A stretch of 64,000 nt of DNA from OFTM10 sp964344055 (GTDB lineage: Bacteria > Actinomycetota > Acidimicrobiia > Acidimicrobiales > Aldehydirespiratoraceae): contig CAYFLT010000004.1 of NCBI GenBank assembly GCA_964344055.1, forward strand, positions 62,001-126,000, read 5' to 3'. Under the pieces are notes generated by a model that searched no databases, was not told the origin of the DNA, and worked only from the letters and a program-made list of their open reading frames with translations. Below are positions 1 to 8,318 of the stretch, one piece after another. Position 1 is the stretch's first letter; each line of letters starts with the position of its first letter. The position numbers and the translations under genes are program-made.

Positions 1-1347
1 GACGACAACCTCTCCGCGGCTCGGGAACATCTCGCCCGGTTCTCCGCCGAGCCGATGCTCCACATCATCGACGGGCGGCCCACGGCCAGTTCGTCCGAAG
101 CGACGTTCGAGAACACGTCACCGATCGACGGCATGCGGCTCGGCGCGGTGGCGTCCGGCGACGCCGCGGACGTGGACGCCGCGGCGCGGGCGGCCGCAGC
201 CGCATTCGCCGATTGGGCCGACACTCCGGGCACCGAGCGGAAACGAGTCCTCCACCGGGTCGCCGACGCCATCGCCGACAACGCCCACCGGATCGCAGTG
301 TGCGAGTGCGTCGACACCGGCCAGACCATGCGGTTCATGAGCGCCGCCGCACTGAGGGGAGCGGAGAACTTCCGCTTCTTCGCCGACCGGGCACCCGGTG
401 CATCGGACGGTCAGGCCCTGCCGAGCCCGGACCACTTCAACTACACGACCCGTCGTGCGATCGGGCCGGTCGGTGTGATCACCCCGTGGAACACCCCCTT
501 CATGTTGTCGACCTGGAAGATCGCCCCGGCATTGGCGGCCGGCTGCACGGTCGTGCACAAGCCGGCCGAATGGAGCCCGATCACCGCCCAGCTGCTGTCG
601 GAGATCGCGCTCGAGGCCGGCCTGCCTGCCGGTGTGCTCAACACCGTCCACGGCATGGGGGAGACCGCCGGCAAGGCGCTCACCGAGCACCCTGCCATCA
701 CCGCGATCGCCTTCAACGGTGAGCGCTGCACGAGCTCGAGCCGGGTCCTGGTCCAGGAGTCGATCTTCGACACCTTCGTCGATCGGCTCGCCGAGAAGAT
801 GCGAAACATCCCTGTCGGTCACCCGCTCGATCCGTCGGCGGTGATCGGTCCCCTGGTCCATCCCCGTCACTGCGAGAAGGTGCAGAGCTATCGCACGATC
901 GCGGTGGAGGAGGGCGCCACGGTGGTGGAAGGGGACGGCTGGTCCGACGCGCCTGAGAACGGCAACTTCATCGCCCCAATGCTGTTCACCAATGCTCGCA
1001 ACGACATGCGCATCGCTCAGGAGGAGATCTTCGGACCGGTGCTCACGGCCATCCCGTTCTCCGATGAGGCGGACGCGATCGCGATCGCGAACGACGTCGA
1101 GTACGGCCTCGCCGGCTACCTGTGGACGAGTGATGTCACCCGGGCGCACCGGGTGGCCGATCGACTCGAGGCCGGGATGATCTGGGTCAACTCCCAGAAC
1201 GTGCGGCACCTGCCCACCCCATTCGGTGGTACAAAGCGAAGTGGTATCGGCCGCGACGGCGGTGACTGGAGCTTCGACTTCTACATGGAGACCAAGAACA
1301 TAGCGATCGCCACTGGAGACCACGCCATCCCGGCGCTGGGGGGCTGA
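1..1347 (+). CDS. HpaE-like aldehyde dehydrogenase, 5' partial, internal deletion
   Basis: NAD(P)-dependent aldehyde dehydrogenase resembling 5-carboxymethyl-2-hydroxymuconate semialdehyde dehydrogenases of homoprotocatechuate breakdown. The frame is open from base 1 and the residues before the first ATG (base 55) read DDNLSAAREHLARF, which fits the usual N-terminus of this family, so the true start is probably left of the window. Visible motifs are the nucleotide-binding stretch ITPWNTPFMLSTWKIAPAL, the cysteine motif GERCTSSSR and the C-terminal FGGTKRSGIGRDGG. The usual segment between AIAFxGES and the cysteine motif, with the catalytic-Glu ELGGK motif, is absent: AIAF joins directly to NGERCTSSSR near 711-726, an in-frame loss of roughly 50-60 residues. 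As written the enzyme should be inactive. An assembly collapse is as likely as a real deletion. Confidence 0.85.
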   Translation, partial: DDNLSAAREHLARFSAEPMLHIIDGRPTASSSEATFENTSPIDGMRLGAVASGDAADVDAAARAAAAAFADWADTPGTERKRVLHRVADAIADNAHRIAVCECVDTGQTMRFMSAAALRGAENFRFFADRAPGASDGQALPSPDHFNYTTRRAIGPVGVITPWNTPFMLSTWKIAPALAAGCTVVHKPAEWSPITAQLLSEIALEAGLPAGVLNTVHGMGETAGKALTEHPAITAIAFNGERCTSSSRVLVQESIFDTFVDRLAEKMRNIPVGHPLDPSAVIGPLVHPRHCEKVQSYRTIAVEEGATVVEGDGWSDAPENGNFIAPMLFTNARNDMRIAQEEIFGPVLTAIPFSDEADAIAIANDVEYGLAGYLWTSDVTRAHRVADRLEAGMIWVNSQNVRHLPTPFGGTKRSGIGRDGGDWSFDFYMETKNIAIATGDHAIPALGG

Positions 1348-2744
1348 TCGCGATCGGACGGCGGTTCCGTCTCCTCGCCTTCGGGCTTGTCCTCGGTTTC
1401 GTCGCGGGAGCATGCGGGACCGCCGAGGAGGAACCGGCGCCGGCGACGACCACGACGGCCACACCCACCACTTCGCTCGTGACCACCACGACCGAGCCAC
1501 CGGGTCCGGCGGTCACCGTCGGTGCCGAGGTTCTCGCGGACTCGGGCTTCGCGGCCCTCGACGGCGCCCGGGTCGGCTTGATCGCCAACCAGACCTCGCT
1601 CGTGCGCGGAGAGCACCTCATCGACGTTCTGGTCGCGGCCCCCAATGTCGAGCTCGTGGCGGTGTTCGCGCCCGAGCACGGGGTTCGGGGCACGGCCGGG
1701 GCCGGTGTGCTGCTCGACGACGATGTCGACCGCACGACCGGTACGCCGATCTTCAGCCTCTACGGAGACACCCGGAAGCCGACCCCGGAGATGCTCGAGG
1801 GCATCGACGTGCTGGTTTACGACCTCCAGGACGTGGGTGGTCGCTTCTACACCTACGTGTCGACGATGGGTCTGGCCATGCAGGCCGCCGCGGAGGCCGG
1901 GATCCGTTTCGTGGTGCTGGATCGGCCGGAACCGTCTGGCGGCGTCCTGGTGTCGGGCTACGTCCTGGAGCCCGAGAAGATCTCGTTCATCGGGCAGTAC
2001 CCGGTGCCCGCGGCGTACGCCATGACACCCGGCGAGCTCGCTCAGGCGATCGTCGGGGAGAGCTGGATGGAAGGACTCGGCGCGCTCGACCTCGAGGTCG
2101 TCGAGATGCAGGGCTGGCTCCGGGGGATGAGTTGGGCCGACACGGGCCTCGAGTGGGTGCCGCCGAGCCCCGGTCTCCAGACGCCGGAGTCGGCGTTGAT
2201 CTACCTCGGCACCGTGCTGTTCGAGGCGACGTCGATCTCCTACGGCGGCGGCACCCTCGACACGTTCGAGGTCGTGGCGGCCCCGTGGGCCGATGAGCTC
2301 ACGATGGCGGGTCGTCTCAACGCGCGAGGTCTGCCCGGGGTCGCGTTCGAACCGGTGACGTTCACCGCGGGCCCTCTCCCAGGGCGGACGCAGAATCCCC
2401 GGCTGAACGGTGTCGAGGTGCAGGGGGTCCGGATCCTGGTTACCCACGCCGGCCTGTTCGAACCGGTGTCGGTGGGCGTTCATGTCCTCGACGAGTTCTA
2501 CCTCGCATGGCTGGAGCTGAGTCCCGAAGAGCTGTTGGCGGTCATCCCGCTGGAGGACGACGAGGAGCCCCCCGAGGAGCCGCCGGACTTCGTCAACCGG
2601 ACCGTCACCATGGGCCTCCTGGCGGGGACGGATCGCCTGGTCGAGAGTCTCGAGCTGGGTGTGTCGGCCGAGGAGATCGTGGCGTCGTGGGCGGAGGATC
2701 TTCGTCGGTTCAGCGAGATTCGGGCGGCCTACCTCATCTACTGA
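1344..2744 (+). CDS. NamZ-type exo-beta-N-acetylmuramidase (DUF1343) lipoprotein
   Basis: Family DUF1343/NamZ; characterised members remove N-acetylmuramic acid from peptidoglycan fragments. Recognisable stretches are RVGLIANQTSLV, FAPEHGVRG, GTPIFSLYG, DVLVYDLQDVGGRFYTY and VLDRPEPSGG. The first ATG/GTG in frame is GTG at 1479, but the frame upstream encodes a convincing lipoprotein signal: RRFRLLAFGLVLGF, then the lipobox VAGAC, then a Thr/Pro-rich linker. No ATG, GTG or TTG lies in frame before the lipobox back to the stop at 1263, so CTG at 1344 is proposed; it overlaps the preceding stop by four bases (CTGA). The start codon is inference. The protein probably acts outside the membrane in wall recycling. 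Confidence 0.8.
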   Translation: MIAIGRRFRLLAFGLVLGFVAGACGTAEEEPAPATTTTATPTTSLVTTTTEPPGPAVTVGAEVLADSGFAALDGARVGLIANQTSLVRGEHLIDVLVAAPNVELVAVFAPEHGVRGTAGAGVLLDDDVDRTTGTPIFSLYGDTRKPTPEMLEGIDVLVYDLQDVGGRFYTYVSTMGLAMQAAAEAGIRFVVLDRPEPSGGVLVSGYVLEPEKISFIGQYPVPAAYAMTPGELAQAIVGESWMEGLGALDLEVVEMQGWLRGMSWADTGLEWVPPSPGLQTPESALIYLGTVLFEATSISYGGGTLDTFEVVAAPWADELTMAGRLNARGLPGVAFEPVTFTAGPLPGRTQNPRLNGVEVQGVRILVTHAGLFEPVSVGVHVLDEFYLAWLELSPEELLAVIPLEDDEEPPEEPPDFVNRTVTMGLLAGTDRLVESLELGVSAEEIVASWAEDLRRFSEIRAAYLIY

Positions 2745-2761
2745 GCTGCTTAACTGGCGCC

Positions 2762-3268
2762 ATGGCCCCGAACGTCGTGCTCACCGGTTTCATGGGCACC
2801 GGCAAGTCCACGGTGGCGCGCCTGCTCGCGGCGGAGCTGGGGCGCGAGCTGGTCGACACCGACTCGCTGATCGTCGAACGCCACGGACCGATTGCCGACA
2901 TCTTCTCGCAGAGGGGCGAGGGCGCGTTCCGCAGCATCGAGCACGATCTCGCCGTCGAGTTGGCCGGGCGATCCGACCTGGTGATCGCGAGCGGGGGTGG
3001 AATGCTGCTCGATCGGGGTGTGGCCGACGTGTTGGAGGAGACCGGGCGGGTGTTCTGCCTGACCGCAGAGTCCGACACCATCCTGGCCCGAGTCGTCTCC
3101 GAGGACGGCGGGCCGGTCCGCCCGCTCTTGGCCGGGTCGGATCCGGCCGGGAGGGTCACTGAGCTACTGGCCGAACGGGCGATCCGCTACGGATCCTTCG
3201 AACAGGTCCCCACCGACCACCGAACTCCCGGAGAGGTCGTGGACGACCTCATCACCCGCCTCGGGTAG
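2762..3268 (+). CDS. aroK: Shikimate kinase-like protein
   Basis: Small P-loop kinase of 168 residues, the usual shikimate kinase size, which phosphorylates shikimate at the 3-OH in aromatic amino acid synthesis. It shows Walker A GFMGTGKST near residue 9, the DTD substrate motif near 34, an Arg in GAFRSIE, the GGG motif near 80, and an RPLL lid region. The C-terminal Arg motif is less standard (AERAIRYGSF), and no other aro gene is nearby, so a related small-molecule kinase is possible. Start ATG 2762 lies 17 bases after the previous stop. The TAG stop abuts a palindrome shared with the convergent glutamine synthetase-like gene. Confidence 0.75.
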   Translation: MAPNVVLTGFMGTGKSTVARLLAAELGRELVDTDSLIVERHGPIADIFSQRGEGAFRSIEHDLAVELAGRSDLVIASGGGMLLDRGVADVLEETGRVFCLTAESDTILARVVSEDGGPVRPLLAGSDPAGRVTELLAERAIRYGSFEQVPTDHRTPGEVVDDLITRLG

Positions 3269-3301
3269 TTGTTTCGCTGGTGCCAGGCACCCGAAACAAC
3301 T
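3267..3301. repeat. Intergenic palindrome, GTTTCG family
   Basis: Perfect 10-bp outer arms AGTTGTTTCG and CGAAACAACT enclose an inner hairpin GGTGCC-A-GGCACC. It fills the space between two convergent stop codons, so a bidirectional terminator role is likely here. The same sequence recurs at 25064-25098. Confidence 0.85.
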
Positions 3302-4680
3302 CAGACGCGTTCGAAGTAGCGGTGGAGTTCCCAGTCGGTCAGGATCTCGTCCGGATCGCCACCCGTGGTGTGGAAGGCGAGCCATTCCCAGTCCCGGGTA
3401 CCGACCCAGTAGTCGACGAACTCGGGACTGAGCCGGGCCCGTAGGCGAGCGTCGCCCCGAAAGGCGTCGGCGGCGGTGCGGATCGACTTCGGGAGGGCGA
3501 GTCCATCCTCGGGAGGCAGCCCCCATGCATTGCCCTCGAACGGCGGTGGGGGCTCGAGCTCTTCCTGTAGCCCGGCCAATCCACCGGCGAGCGCGACCGC
3601 CATGATCAGGTAGGGATTCGCGTCGGCGCCGGGGGCCCGGAGCTCGGCCCGAGCCGACCCTGGCGACTGCGCCATCGCCCGCATCGACGTCGTCTTGTTG
3701 TCGCCGCTCCAGGTGATCGTCGTCGGCGAGCCGGCCAGCTCGACCAGGCGTCGGTACGAGTTGACGTTCGGGGCGAAGATCGACTGCGCACCCCTCATCG
3801 TCGCCATCAGGCCGGCGACCCAATGCCGGTAGACCGCCGACCGGTTGTCGGCGGCGGAGGCATCGAAGAAGGCGGATTCGCCGTCGCGCCAGAGCGAGTG
3901 GTTCAGGTGGAGGCCCCCGCCCCAGTGGTCGGGATGCCACTTGGCCATGAAAGTGACGCAGTGGCCCATCTCCTCTGCGACCTCTCGGATGGCGAGCCGG
4001 GTCCGGGTGATGTTGTCGACGGTGCGCAGCGCGTCGTCCGGCTCGAGGTTCAACTCGAACTGACCGGTGCCGCCCTCGTCCAACCACGACTCCCAGTGGA
4101 GTCCGAGCTGGTCGAGTCGGCGAGTCACCGCATCCATGAACCGCACCACGCTCAGCGACTTGGTGGCCGAGTAGACCGACGCGGGATGGCCGCCGAGCGG
4201 GGTCAGGTTCCGGTACCCCTGCCGTCGAGCGGCGGCGAGGCTTTCCTCGAACGCGTTGAACTCGACCTCGTAGCCGGCTCGCATCTGGTAGCCCTCGTCG
4301 GTCAGGTCGGCGAGCAGACGGGTGACGATCCCCCTTGGGCACTCCGGAATCGGCGACCCATCGGGTCGGGCGAAGGAGCAGATGACTGACGCCAGCTCCG
4401 GGAGGCGAGGATCGACGACCAGTGTGTCGAGGTCGGGTCGGAGGTAGAGCTCGGCGAGCTCTCCGCGCCAGATCGACCAGGCGGTGACGATCGGCTCGTT
4501 GTCCACATCCAGGCCGAACATGATGTCCGCAACATTCGGCCCGACCGGCAGCATCTCCGCGAGGTGCCCGGCGGCGACGAACTTGCCGATGAGGCGGCCA
4601 TCGGGGAGCGACGCCATCAGCCGGATTGTGCGGATTCCTTCTTCGGTGACGAGCCGCTCGAGGTCGGGCGGGCCGTTCAC
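3301..4680 (-). CDS. Glutamine synthetase family protein
   Basis: ATP-dependent glutamate-amine ligase family of 459 residues with the N-terminal beta-grasp and C-terminal catalytic domain. Visible motifs are YEVEFNAFEE (metal ligands), GTGQFELNLEP, GGGLHLNHSL, NSYRRL and the terminal TDWELHRYFERV. It lacks the overall look of nitrogen-assimilation GlnA and is closer to gamma-glutamyl-polyamine or other amine synthetases; the true substrate cannot be read from the sequence. GTG start at 4680 overlaps the SCP2 gene stop by four bases (GTGA), so the two form an operon. Confidence 0.8.
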   Translation of the reverse strand: MNGPPDLERLVTEEGIRTIRLMASLPDGRLIGKFVAAGHLAEMLPVGPNVADIMFGLDVDNEPIVTAWSIWRGELAELYLRPDLDTLVVDPRLPELASVICSFARPDGSPIPECPRGIVTRLLADLTDEGYQMRAGYEVEFNAFEESLAAARRQGYRNLTPLGGHPASVYSATKSLSVVRFMDAVTRRLDQLGLHWESWLDEGGTGQFELNLEPDDALRTVDNITRTRLAIREVAEEMGHCVTFMAKWHPDHWGGGLHLNHSLWRDGESAFFDASAADNRSAVYRHWVAGLMATMRGAQSIFAPNVNSYRRLVELAGSPTTITWSGDNKTTSMRAMAQSPGSARAELRAPGADANPYLIMAVALAGGLAGLQEELEPPPPFEGNAWGLPPEDGLALPKSIRTAADAFRGDARLRARLSPEFVDYWVGTRDWEWLAFHTTGGDPDEILTDWELHRYFERV

Positions 4681-5309
4681 CGGGCGGCCTCGTCAGCGAG
4701 GCCGAGTGCGATGCCGGCGTGGGTGATCGCGGCAGCGGCTGCGAGTGATCCCCGTACATGGCAACGACCCTCGGCCACCTCCTCGAGGGCGAACGCCGTT
4801 CCGGTGAAGATCCTGGTCAGGCGGTCTTCCGGTCCGATCACCTCGCTGACGTCGCCGTCAGTGGCGCCGACTTCGTGGACCGCTCCGGACCCGGTCTCGG
4901 TGATGCGCAAACCCGTCGGCATGAAGGCCCGGTCGGCGCTCGCCGACCAGAACTCCTCGGCTGCTGTCCGCCATCCCGGCAGGGGAGGGTCGAGGACTTT
5001 GCCGAGTCCCAGCGCGAACCGGAGGTGGGTGAGTGCACCGGTGACTTTCGGGGCGGGTGCGTCGGGCAGCCCATCGAGGGCGAGGTCAATGGTGATGACG
5101 ACCTTGGCGTCGGGTGACCGGCCGTGGGTGAGATGGACGTCGCCCTTGTCGAAGCGGAGGGTGACGGCCTGAGGGTCGTGGAGTGAACAGACCGCGGCGA
5201 CGCCCTTGAGCTTGGCGACGATCGACGGCTGGGCGGCCACGCTGCGCCGTACCGTGTTGGCGAGGATCAGGACCAGCGGTGTCGGGTCGTCCTCGGTCGT
5301 GATAGCCAT
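4677..5309 (-). CDS. SCP2 sterol-binding domain protein
   Basis: Protein of about 210 residues with an SCP2-like lipid-binding fold in its N-terminal half: hydrophobic start, then VTLRFDKGDVHLTHGRSPDAKV, typical of actinobacterial SCP2 proteins. The second half is not assigned. ATG at 5309 (MAITTEDD) is chosen because residues before it in the longer frame do not look conserved and would overlap the divergent methyltransferase leader. It is first in an operon with the glutamine synthetase-like gene. Its ligand is unknown; partnering of a lipid-binding protein with an amide ligase is only suggestive. Confidence 0.65.
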   Translation of the reverse strand: MAITTEDDPTPLVLILANTVRRSVAAQPSIVAKLKGVAAVCSLHDPQAVTLRFDKGDVHLTHGRSPDAKVVITIDLALDGLPDAPAPKVTGALTHLRFALGLGKVLDPPLPGWRTAAEEFWSASADRAFMPTGLRITETGSGAVHEVGATDGDVSEVIGPEDRLTRIFTGTAFALEEVAEGRCHVRGSLAAAAAITHAGIALGLADEAAR

Positions 5310-5350
5310 GGCCGTCCATCGTGACCCGAGCCGTTGAAGGGCGCCAGCCG

Positions 5351-6184
5351 ATGACCAATGACGAGCAGCTGAAAGCTCATTACGGGCGCTCGACACTGAT
5401 CGAGGACCTGGCCGCCGCGCTTCGGGAGGGTGATCAGGATCTCGATGCTCTCGACCCGCTGGTGCTTTCCGGGTTCGACGAGTTCCACCTCGGCGGTGTT
5501 CTGGCGACGGCTGCGCTGGCGAGCGATCTCGCCCTTGCGGCGGACGACGAGGTCCTCGACGTCGGTTGCGGGATCGGAGGCGCGGCCCGATTGATCGCCC
5601 GCCTCACCGGATGCCGCGTGACCGGCGTCGACCTCACCGCCGAATTCGTCGAGGCAGCCACCTGGTTGAGCGGACTCGTCGGCGCCGACCGGACGGTATT
5701 CCGTCAGGCGAATGCGCTCGCCCTTCCGTTCGACGACGGGTCGTTCGACGCGGTCACGATGCTCCACGTCGGCATGAACATCGAGGACAAGACAGCGCTC
5801 TTCGGCGAACTGGCCCGCGTGCTTCGTCCCGGCGGGCGTGTCGCGGTCTACGACATCGTGCGGACGGCCGAAGGCGACCTTCCCTCACCGATGCCCTGGT
5901 CGTCGGAGCTGGCGACCAGCCATCTCGCCCGGCCGGGCGAGTATGAGCTGGCGCTGGACGAGGCCGGGCTGCGGATCGAGTCTGTCGTCGACCGCCGGGA
6001 ACTCGTGACCGAGGCGCTCGAGGTGCTCCGGGCGTCACCCCAGCCGGTGAACCTGACCCATCTCATGGGCGACGGATCGGGCGTGATGTTCGCCAACCTC
6101 TTCGCCGCGTTCACCGCAGGAACGGTGACCGCCATGCAGTTCCTCGCCCGCCGAGGTCAAACGGGGGGACAGGCACCCGTTTGA
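5351..6184 (+). CDS. Class I SAM-dependent methyltransferase
   Basis: Small-molecule methyltransferase of the UbiE/sarcosine-methyltransferase type. Motif I is VLDVGCGIGGAARLIA near residue 72, followed by GVDLT, and the post-motif region reads LPFDDGSFDAVTMLHVGMNI and LRPGGRVAVYDI. The substrate is unknown. ATG 5351 (MTNDEQLKAHY) fits the family better than the upstream GTG at 5321. The last residues GQTGGQAPV and the stop codon are encoded by the palindrome at 6154-6187, so the native C-terminus has been replaced or extended by repeat sequence. The neighbouring meta-cleavage genes converge on it. Confidence 0.8.
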   Translation: MTNDEQLKAHYGRSTLIEDLAAALREGDQDLDALDPLVLSGFDEFHLGGVLATAALASDLALAADDEVLDVGCGIGGAARLIARLTGCRVTGVDLTAEFVEAATWLSGLVGADRTVFRQANALALPFDDGSFDAVTMLHVGMNIEDKTALFGELARVLRPGGRVAVYDIVRTAEGDLPSPMPWSSELATSHLARPGEYELALDEAGLRIESVVDRRELVTEALEVLRASPQPVNLTHLMGDGSGVMFANLFAAFTAGTVTAMQFLARRGQTGGQAPV

Positions 6185-6187
6185 CCT
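6154..6187. repeat. Palindrome, GTCAAACG family, copy 1
   Basis: Arms AGGTCAAACG and CGTTTGACCT around GGGGGACAGGCACC. It encodes the last residues and TGA stop of the methyltransferase. It is the inverted partner of the copy at 6208-6243, 20 bases away. Confidence 0.85.
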
Positions 6188-6207
6188 TTGCATGATCTCG
6201 GGGAACG

Positions 6208-6243
6208 AGGTCAAACGGGTGCCTGTCCCCCAGCGTTTGACCT
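6208..6243. repeat. Palindrome, GTCAAACG family, copy 2 (inverted)
   Basis: Arms AGGTCAAACG and CGTTTGACCT around GGTGCCTGTCCCCCAG, the reverse complement of the core in copy 1. It encodes the stop and the final SNAGGQAPV residues of the FAH-family protein on the minus strand. Confidence 0.85.
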
Positions 6244-7050
6244 GCAGGTGTTGCGGGTCTGGCCGATGCTCTCGATGGTGACGACCACCTCGGTGCCGTC
6301 GGCCATCCACTCGGGCGGTGTGCGGGCCGCGCCGACCCCGCCCGGGGTTCCGGTGGCGATGATGTCGCCCGGCTCGAGGGTGATGACCGTGCTGAGATCC
6401 TGCACGATGTCGATGGCGTTGAAGCACAGCTCCGACGTGTTGGACGACTGCTTCACCACGCCGTCGATCTCGGTCGTGATCGCCAGCCCGGAGCCGTCGC
6501 CCGACTCGTCGGTGGTGACCAGCGCCGGTCCGACCGGCGTCATCCCTTCGAACGTCTTGCCGGCGAGGAACTGGGTGGTGCGCCGCTGGTAGTCGCGCAC
6601 CGACACGTCGTTGAGCACTGTGAAGCCAGCGATCGCCTCGAACGCCTCACTGGCTGACGCATGGCGCACCTCGCGTCCGATCACGATGGTGAGCTCTCCC
6701 TCCCAGTCGATGCTGGTCGACACGTCGGTGGGCGGAAGCGCGATGTCGTCGTTGGCTCCGATGAGGGCTCGTCGATACTTCGCGAAGTAGGTCGGCGCGG
6801 AGGGTCGCTCCCGGCCCATTTCCGCGATGTGGTCGAGATAGTTCACGCCGACGCACACCACCTTGTCCGGCCTGGTCACGAGAGGGGCGTAGTCCGCGGT
6901 GGACAACGGGATACTGCTGCCGGTCTCGGCGACATCGCCACTGGCTCGCAGTACCTCGCCGACGTCGGCTGCTTCGAGGACGACGATGTCGTCGCCCTCC
7001 ACTCGGCCGGCTCGCGTTGCGGATCCGATTCGAACAGTGGTGAGTCGCAT
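6211..7050 (-). CDS. Fumarylacetoacetate hydrolase (FAH) family protein
   Basis: FAH-fold hydrolase/isomerase/decarboxylase of about 280 residues, acting on C-C bonds of diketo acids. Signature motifs are VCVGVNYLDHIAEMG, the metal-binding IDWEGELTIVIGREV, TVLNDVSVRDYQRR, FEGMTPVGPALVT and ATGTPGGVG. The start ATG 7050 overlaps the upstream LigB-like stop (ATGA). With LigA/LigB it probably processes the product of aromatic ring meta-cleavage, comparable to HpaG or an acylpyruvate hydrolase. The C-terminus SNAGGQAPV and the stop derive from the palindrome at 6208-6243, mirroring the tail of the convergent methyltransferase. Confidence 0.85.
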   Translation of the reverse strand: MRLTTVRIGSATRAGRVEGDDIVVLEAADVGEVLRASGDVAETGSSIPLSTADYAPLVTRPDKVVCVGVNYLDHIAEMGRERPSAPTYFAKYRRALIGANDDIALPPTDVSTSIDWEGELTIVIGREVRHASASEAFEAIAGFTVLNDVSVRDYQRRTTQFLAGKTFEGMTPVGPALVTTDESGDGSGLAITTEIDGVVKQSSNTSELCFNAIDIVQDLSTVITLEPGDIIATGTPGGVGAARTPPEWMADGTEVVVTIESIGQTRNTCRSNAGGQAPV

Positions 7051-7886
7051 CAGGTGGTCACTCCAGCCCTCAGGTCGTAGTCGGCGATCGTGCAGCTCAC
7101 CGAGAAGATCGGGATGGGCGCGAAGAAGTGGACGGTTCCAGATGCACCACCGGCGGCGGCCGAAACGGCCACGTACGTGCGTATCTCGAATCCACCCTGA
7201 CCGGCGTCGGCGTACACCTGGAGATCGTCGTAGTCGAGGAGTTGGTCGCGGTCGTTGCGGCACCAGCGGTCGAGGAAGTCGCGGTCCCACTCCTCGTTGA
7301 TCTTCCCGGAGTCGGGCGTGGCCGGCCAGTGGGAGATCCCGCCCGTGCCGACCACGGCGATCCGCTCGGGGAGGGCATCGGCTGCCCTACGGAGGGCCGC
7401 ACCGAAGTTCCATGCGCGGTCGATCGGTGTGAGCGGTGGACCCTGACAGTTGATGTTGGCCGGGATGACGGGCAGGTCGTAGCGGGGGGTGAGGAAGTGC
7501 AGGGGGACGCTGATGCCGTGGTCGAACTTCCATTCCTCCGCATAGGCGACATCGTGGGTTGCCATCACACCCTTGATCAGCCGTTCGGACAGATCGCGGT
7601 TGCCGGGCACTCGCACCTTCTCGATGCCGAGCCAGTCGGAATCCTCGATCGGGCCGTCGTAGAAGTCGGCCATACCGATCGCATACGACGGCATGTTGTT
7701 CATGAAGAAGTTGGCGAAGTGCTCGGCCGCGATCACCACGAGAGCATCGGGCTCGGCCGCCTCGATCCGCACGCGCATCTGGTCGAAGGCGGCGTAGAAG
7801 GCATCACGGACGTCGGGGTCGGCTCGGTCAGCCCGACCAGTGATCCCCGGCGCATGACTGCAGACTCCTGCGTACACGAGCGGCAT
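7050..7886 (-). CDS. LigB-type extradiol ring-cleavage dioxygenase, catalytic subunit
   Basis: Class III (LigB family) non-haem Fe(II) dioxygenase of 278 residues that opens catecholic rings adjacent to the diol. Visible features are the first ligand region VCSHAPGI, the second IAAEHFANFF, and the distal GTGGISHWP active-site loop. It overlaps the LigA-like gene upstream and the FAH gene downstream by ATGA junctions, so the three are co-translated. The family fits protocatechuate 4,5-, gallate or 2,3-dihydroxyphenylpropionate dioxygenases; the substrate is not determinable here. Confidence 0.85.
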   Translation of the reverse strand: MPLVYAGVCSHAPGITGRADRADPDVRDAFYAAFDQMRVRIEAAEPDALVVIAAEHFANFFMNNMPSYAIGMADFYDGPIEDSDWLGIEKVRVPGNRDLSERLIKGVMATHDVAYAEEWKFDHGISVPLHFLTPRYDLPVIPANINCQGPPLTPIDRAWNFGAALRRAADALPERIAVVGTGGISHWPATPDSGKINEEWDRDFLDRWCRNDRDQLLDYDDLQVYADAGQGGFEIRTYVAVSAAAGGASGTVHFFAPIPIFSVSCTIADYDLRAGVTT

Positions 7887-8263
7887 CAGCTTCCCTCGTT
7901 CCCGGACCCGTCGGCGGCCGCGCTCGTCTGCCCGAGCGCGGCGGCATGGGCATCGACACCCTCGTAGCCGGTCATGGCGTACACGCCGGCCCGGACCGGG
8001 CCGTGCTCGGCGATGCCGTCACGCATGAGCTGGAGATAGTCGGCCCACTCGATGTGATGGAGTGCGGCGAAATGCATGAGGATCTGGCCGTTGACACCCA
8101 TCACGTAGAGCAGGCCGATGTCGGGTGTGACGAGGGCGTCGACCTCGTCGTCGGTGAGCTCGAAGCCGGCCAACGCCCCCTGCCGGTCGGCGGCGTAATC
8201 GGCCTGGACTCGCGGGTCCCGGTTCAGCTCGTACAGGAACTTCTGCACGTAGTAGAGGCTCAT
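7886..8263 (-). CDS. LigA-type extradiol dioxygenase small subunit
   Basis: 125-residue LigA-domain protein (helical subunit of protocatechuate 4,5-dioxygenase-type enzymes) starting MSLYYVQKFLYELNRDP with FELTDDEVDALVTPDIGLLYVMGVNGQIL. The subunit covers the active site of the LigB partner encoded immediately downstream with a four-base overlap. The tail (GQTSAAADGSGNEGS) is low-complexity. It is the first gene of the meta-cleavage operon; the 55-bp gap upstream towards the aminotransferase holds no other gene. Confidence 0.85.
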   Translation of the reverse strand: MSLYYVQKFLYELNRDPRVQADYAADRQGALAGFELTDDEVDALVTPDIGLLYVMGVNGQILMHFAALHHIEWADYLQLMRDGIAEHGPVRAGVYAMTGYEGVDAHAAALGQTSAAADGSGNEGS

Positions 8264-8318
8264 CTTCCTCGGTTCGCCTTCTGGTCGGCCCTGCGGGCCG
8301 CCTCCGTGCGGCTCGGGT

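Noticed and set aside
118..1500. 460-residue minus-strand open frame opposite the aldehyde dehydrogenase and NamZ genes
   Set aside because: Arg/Gly/Val-rich shadow of two recognised plus-strand genes, common in GC-rich DNA.
7020..7045. GATTCGAAC-like string suggesting a tRNA T-arm
   Set aside because: It lies in the coding start of the FAH gene and no cloverleaf could be built around it.
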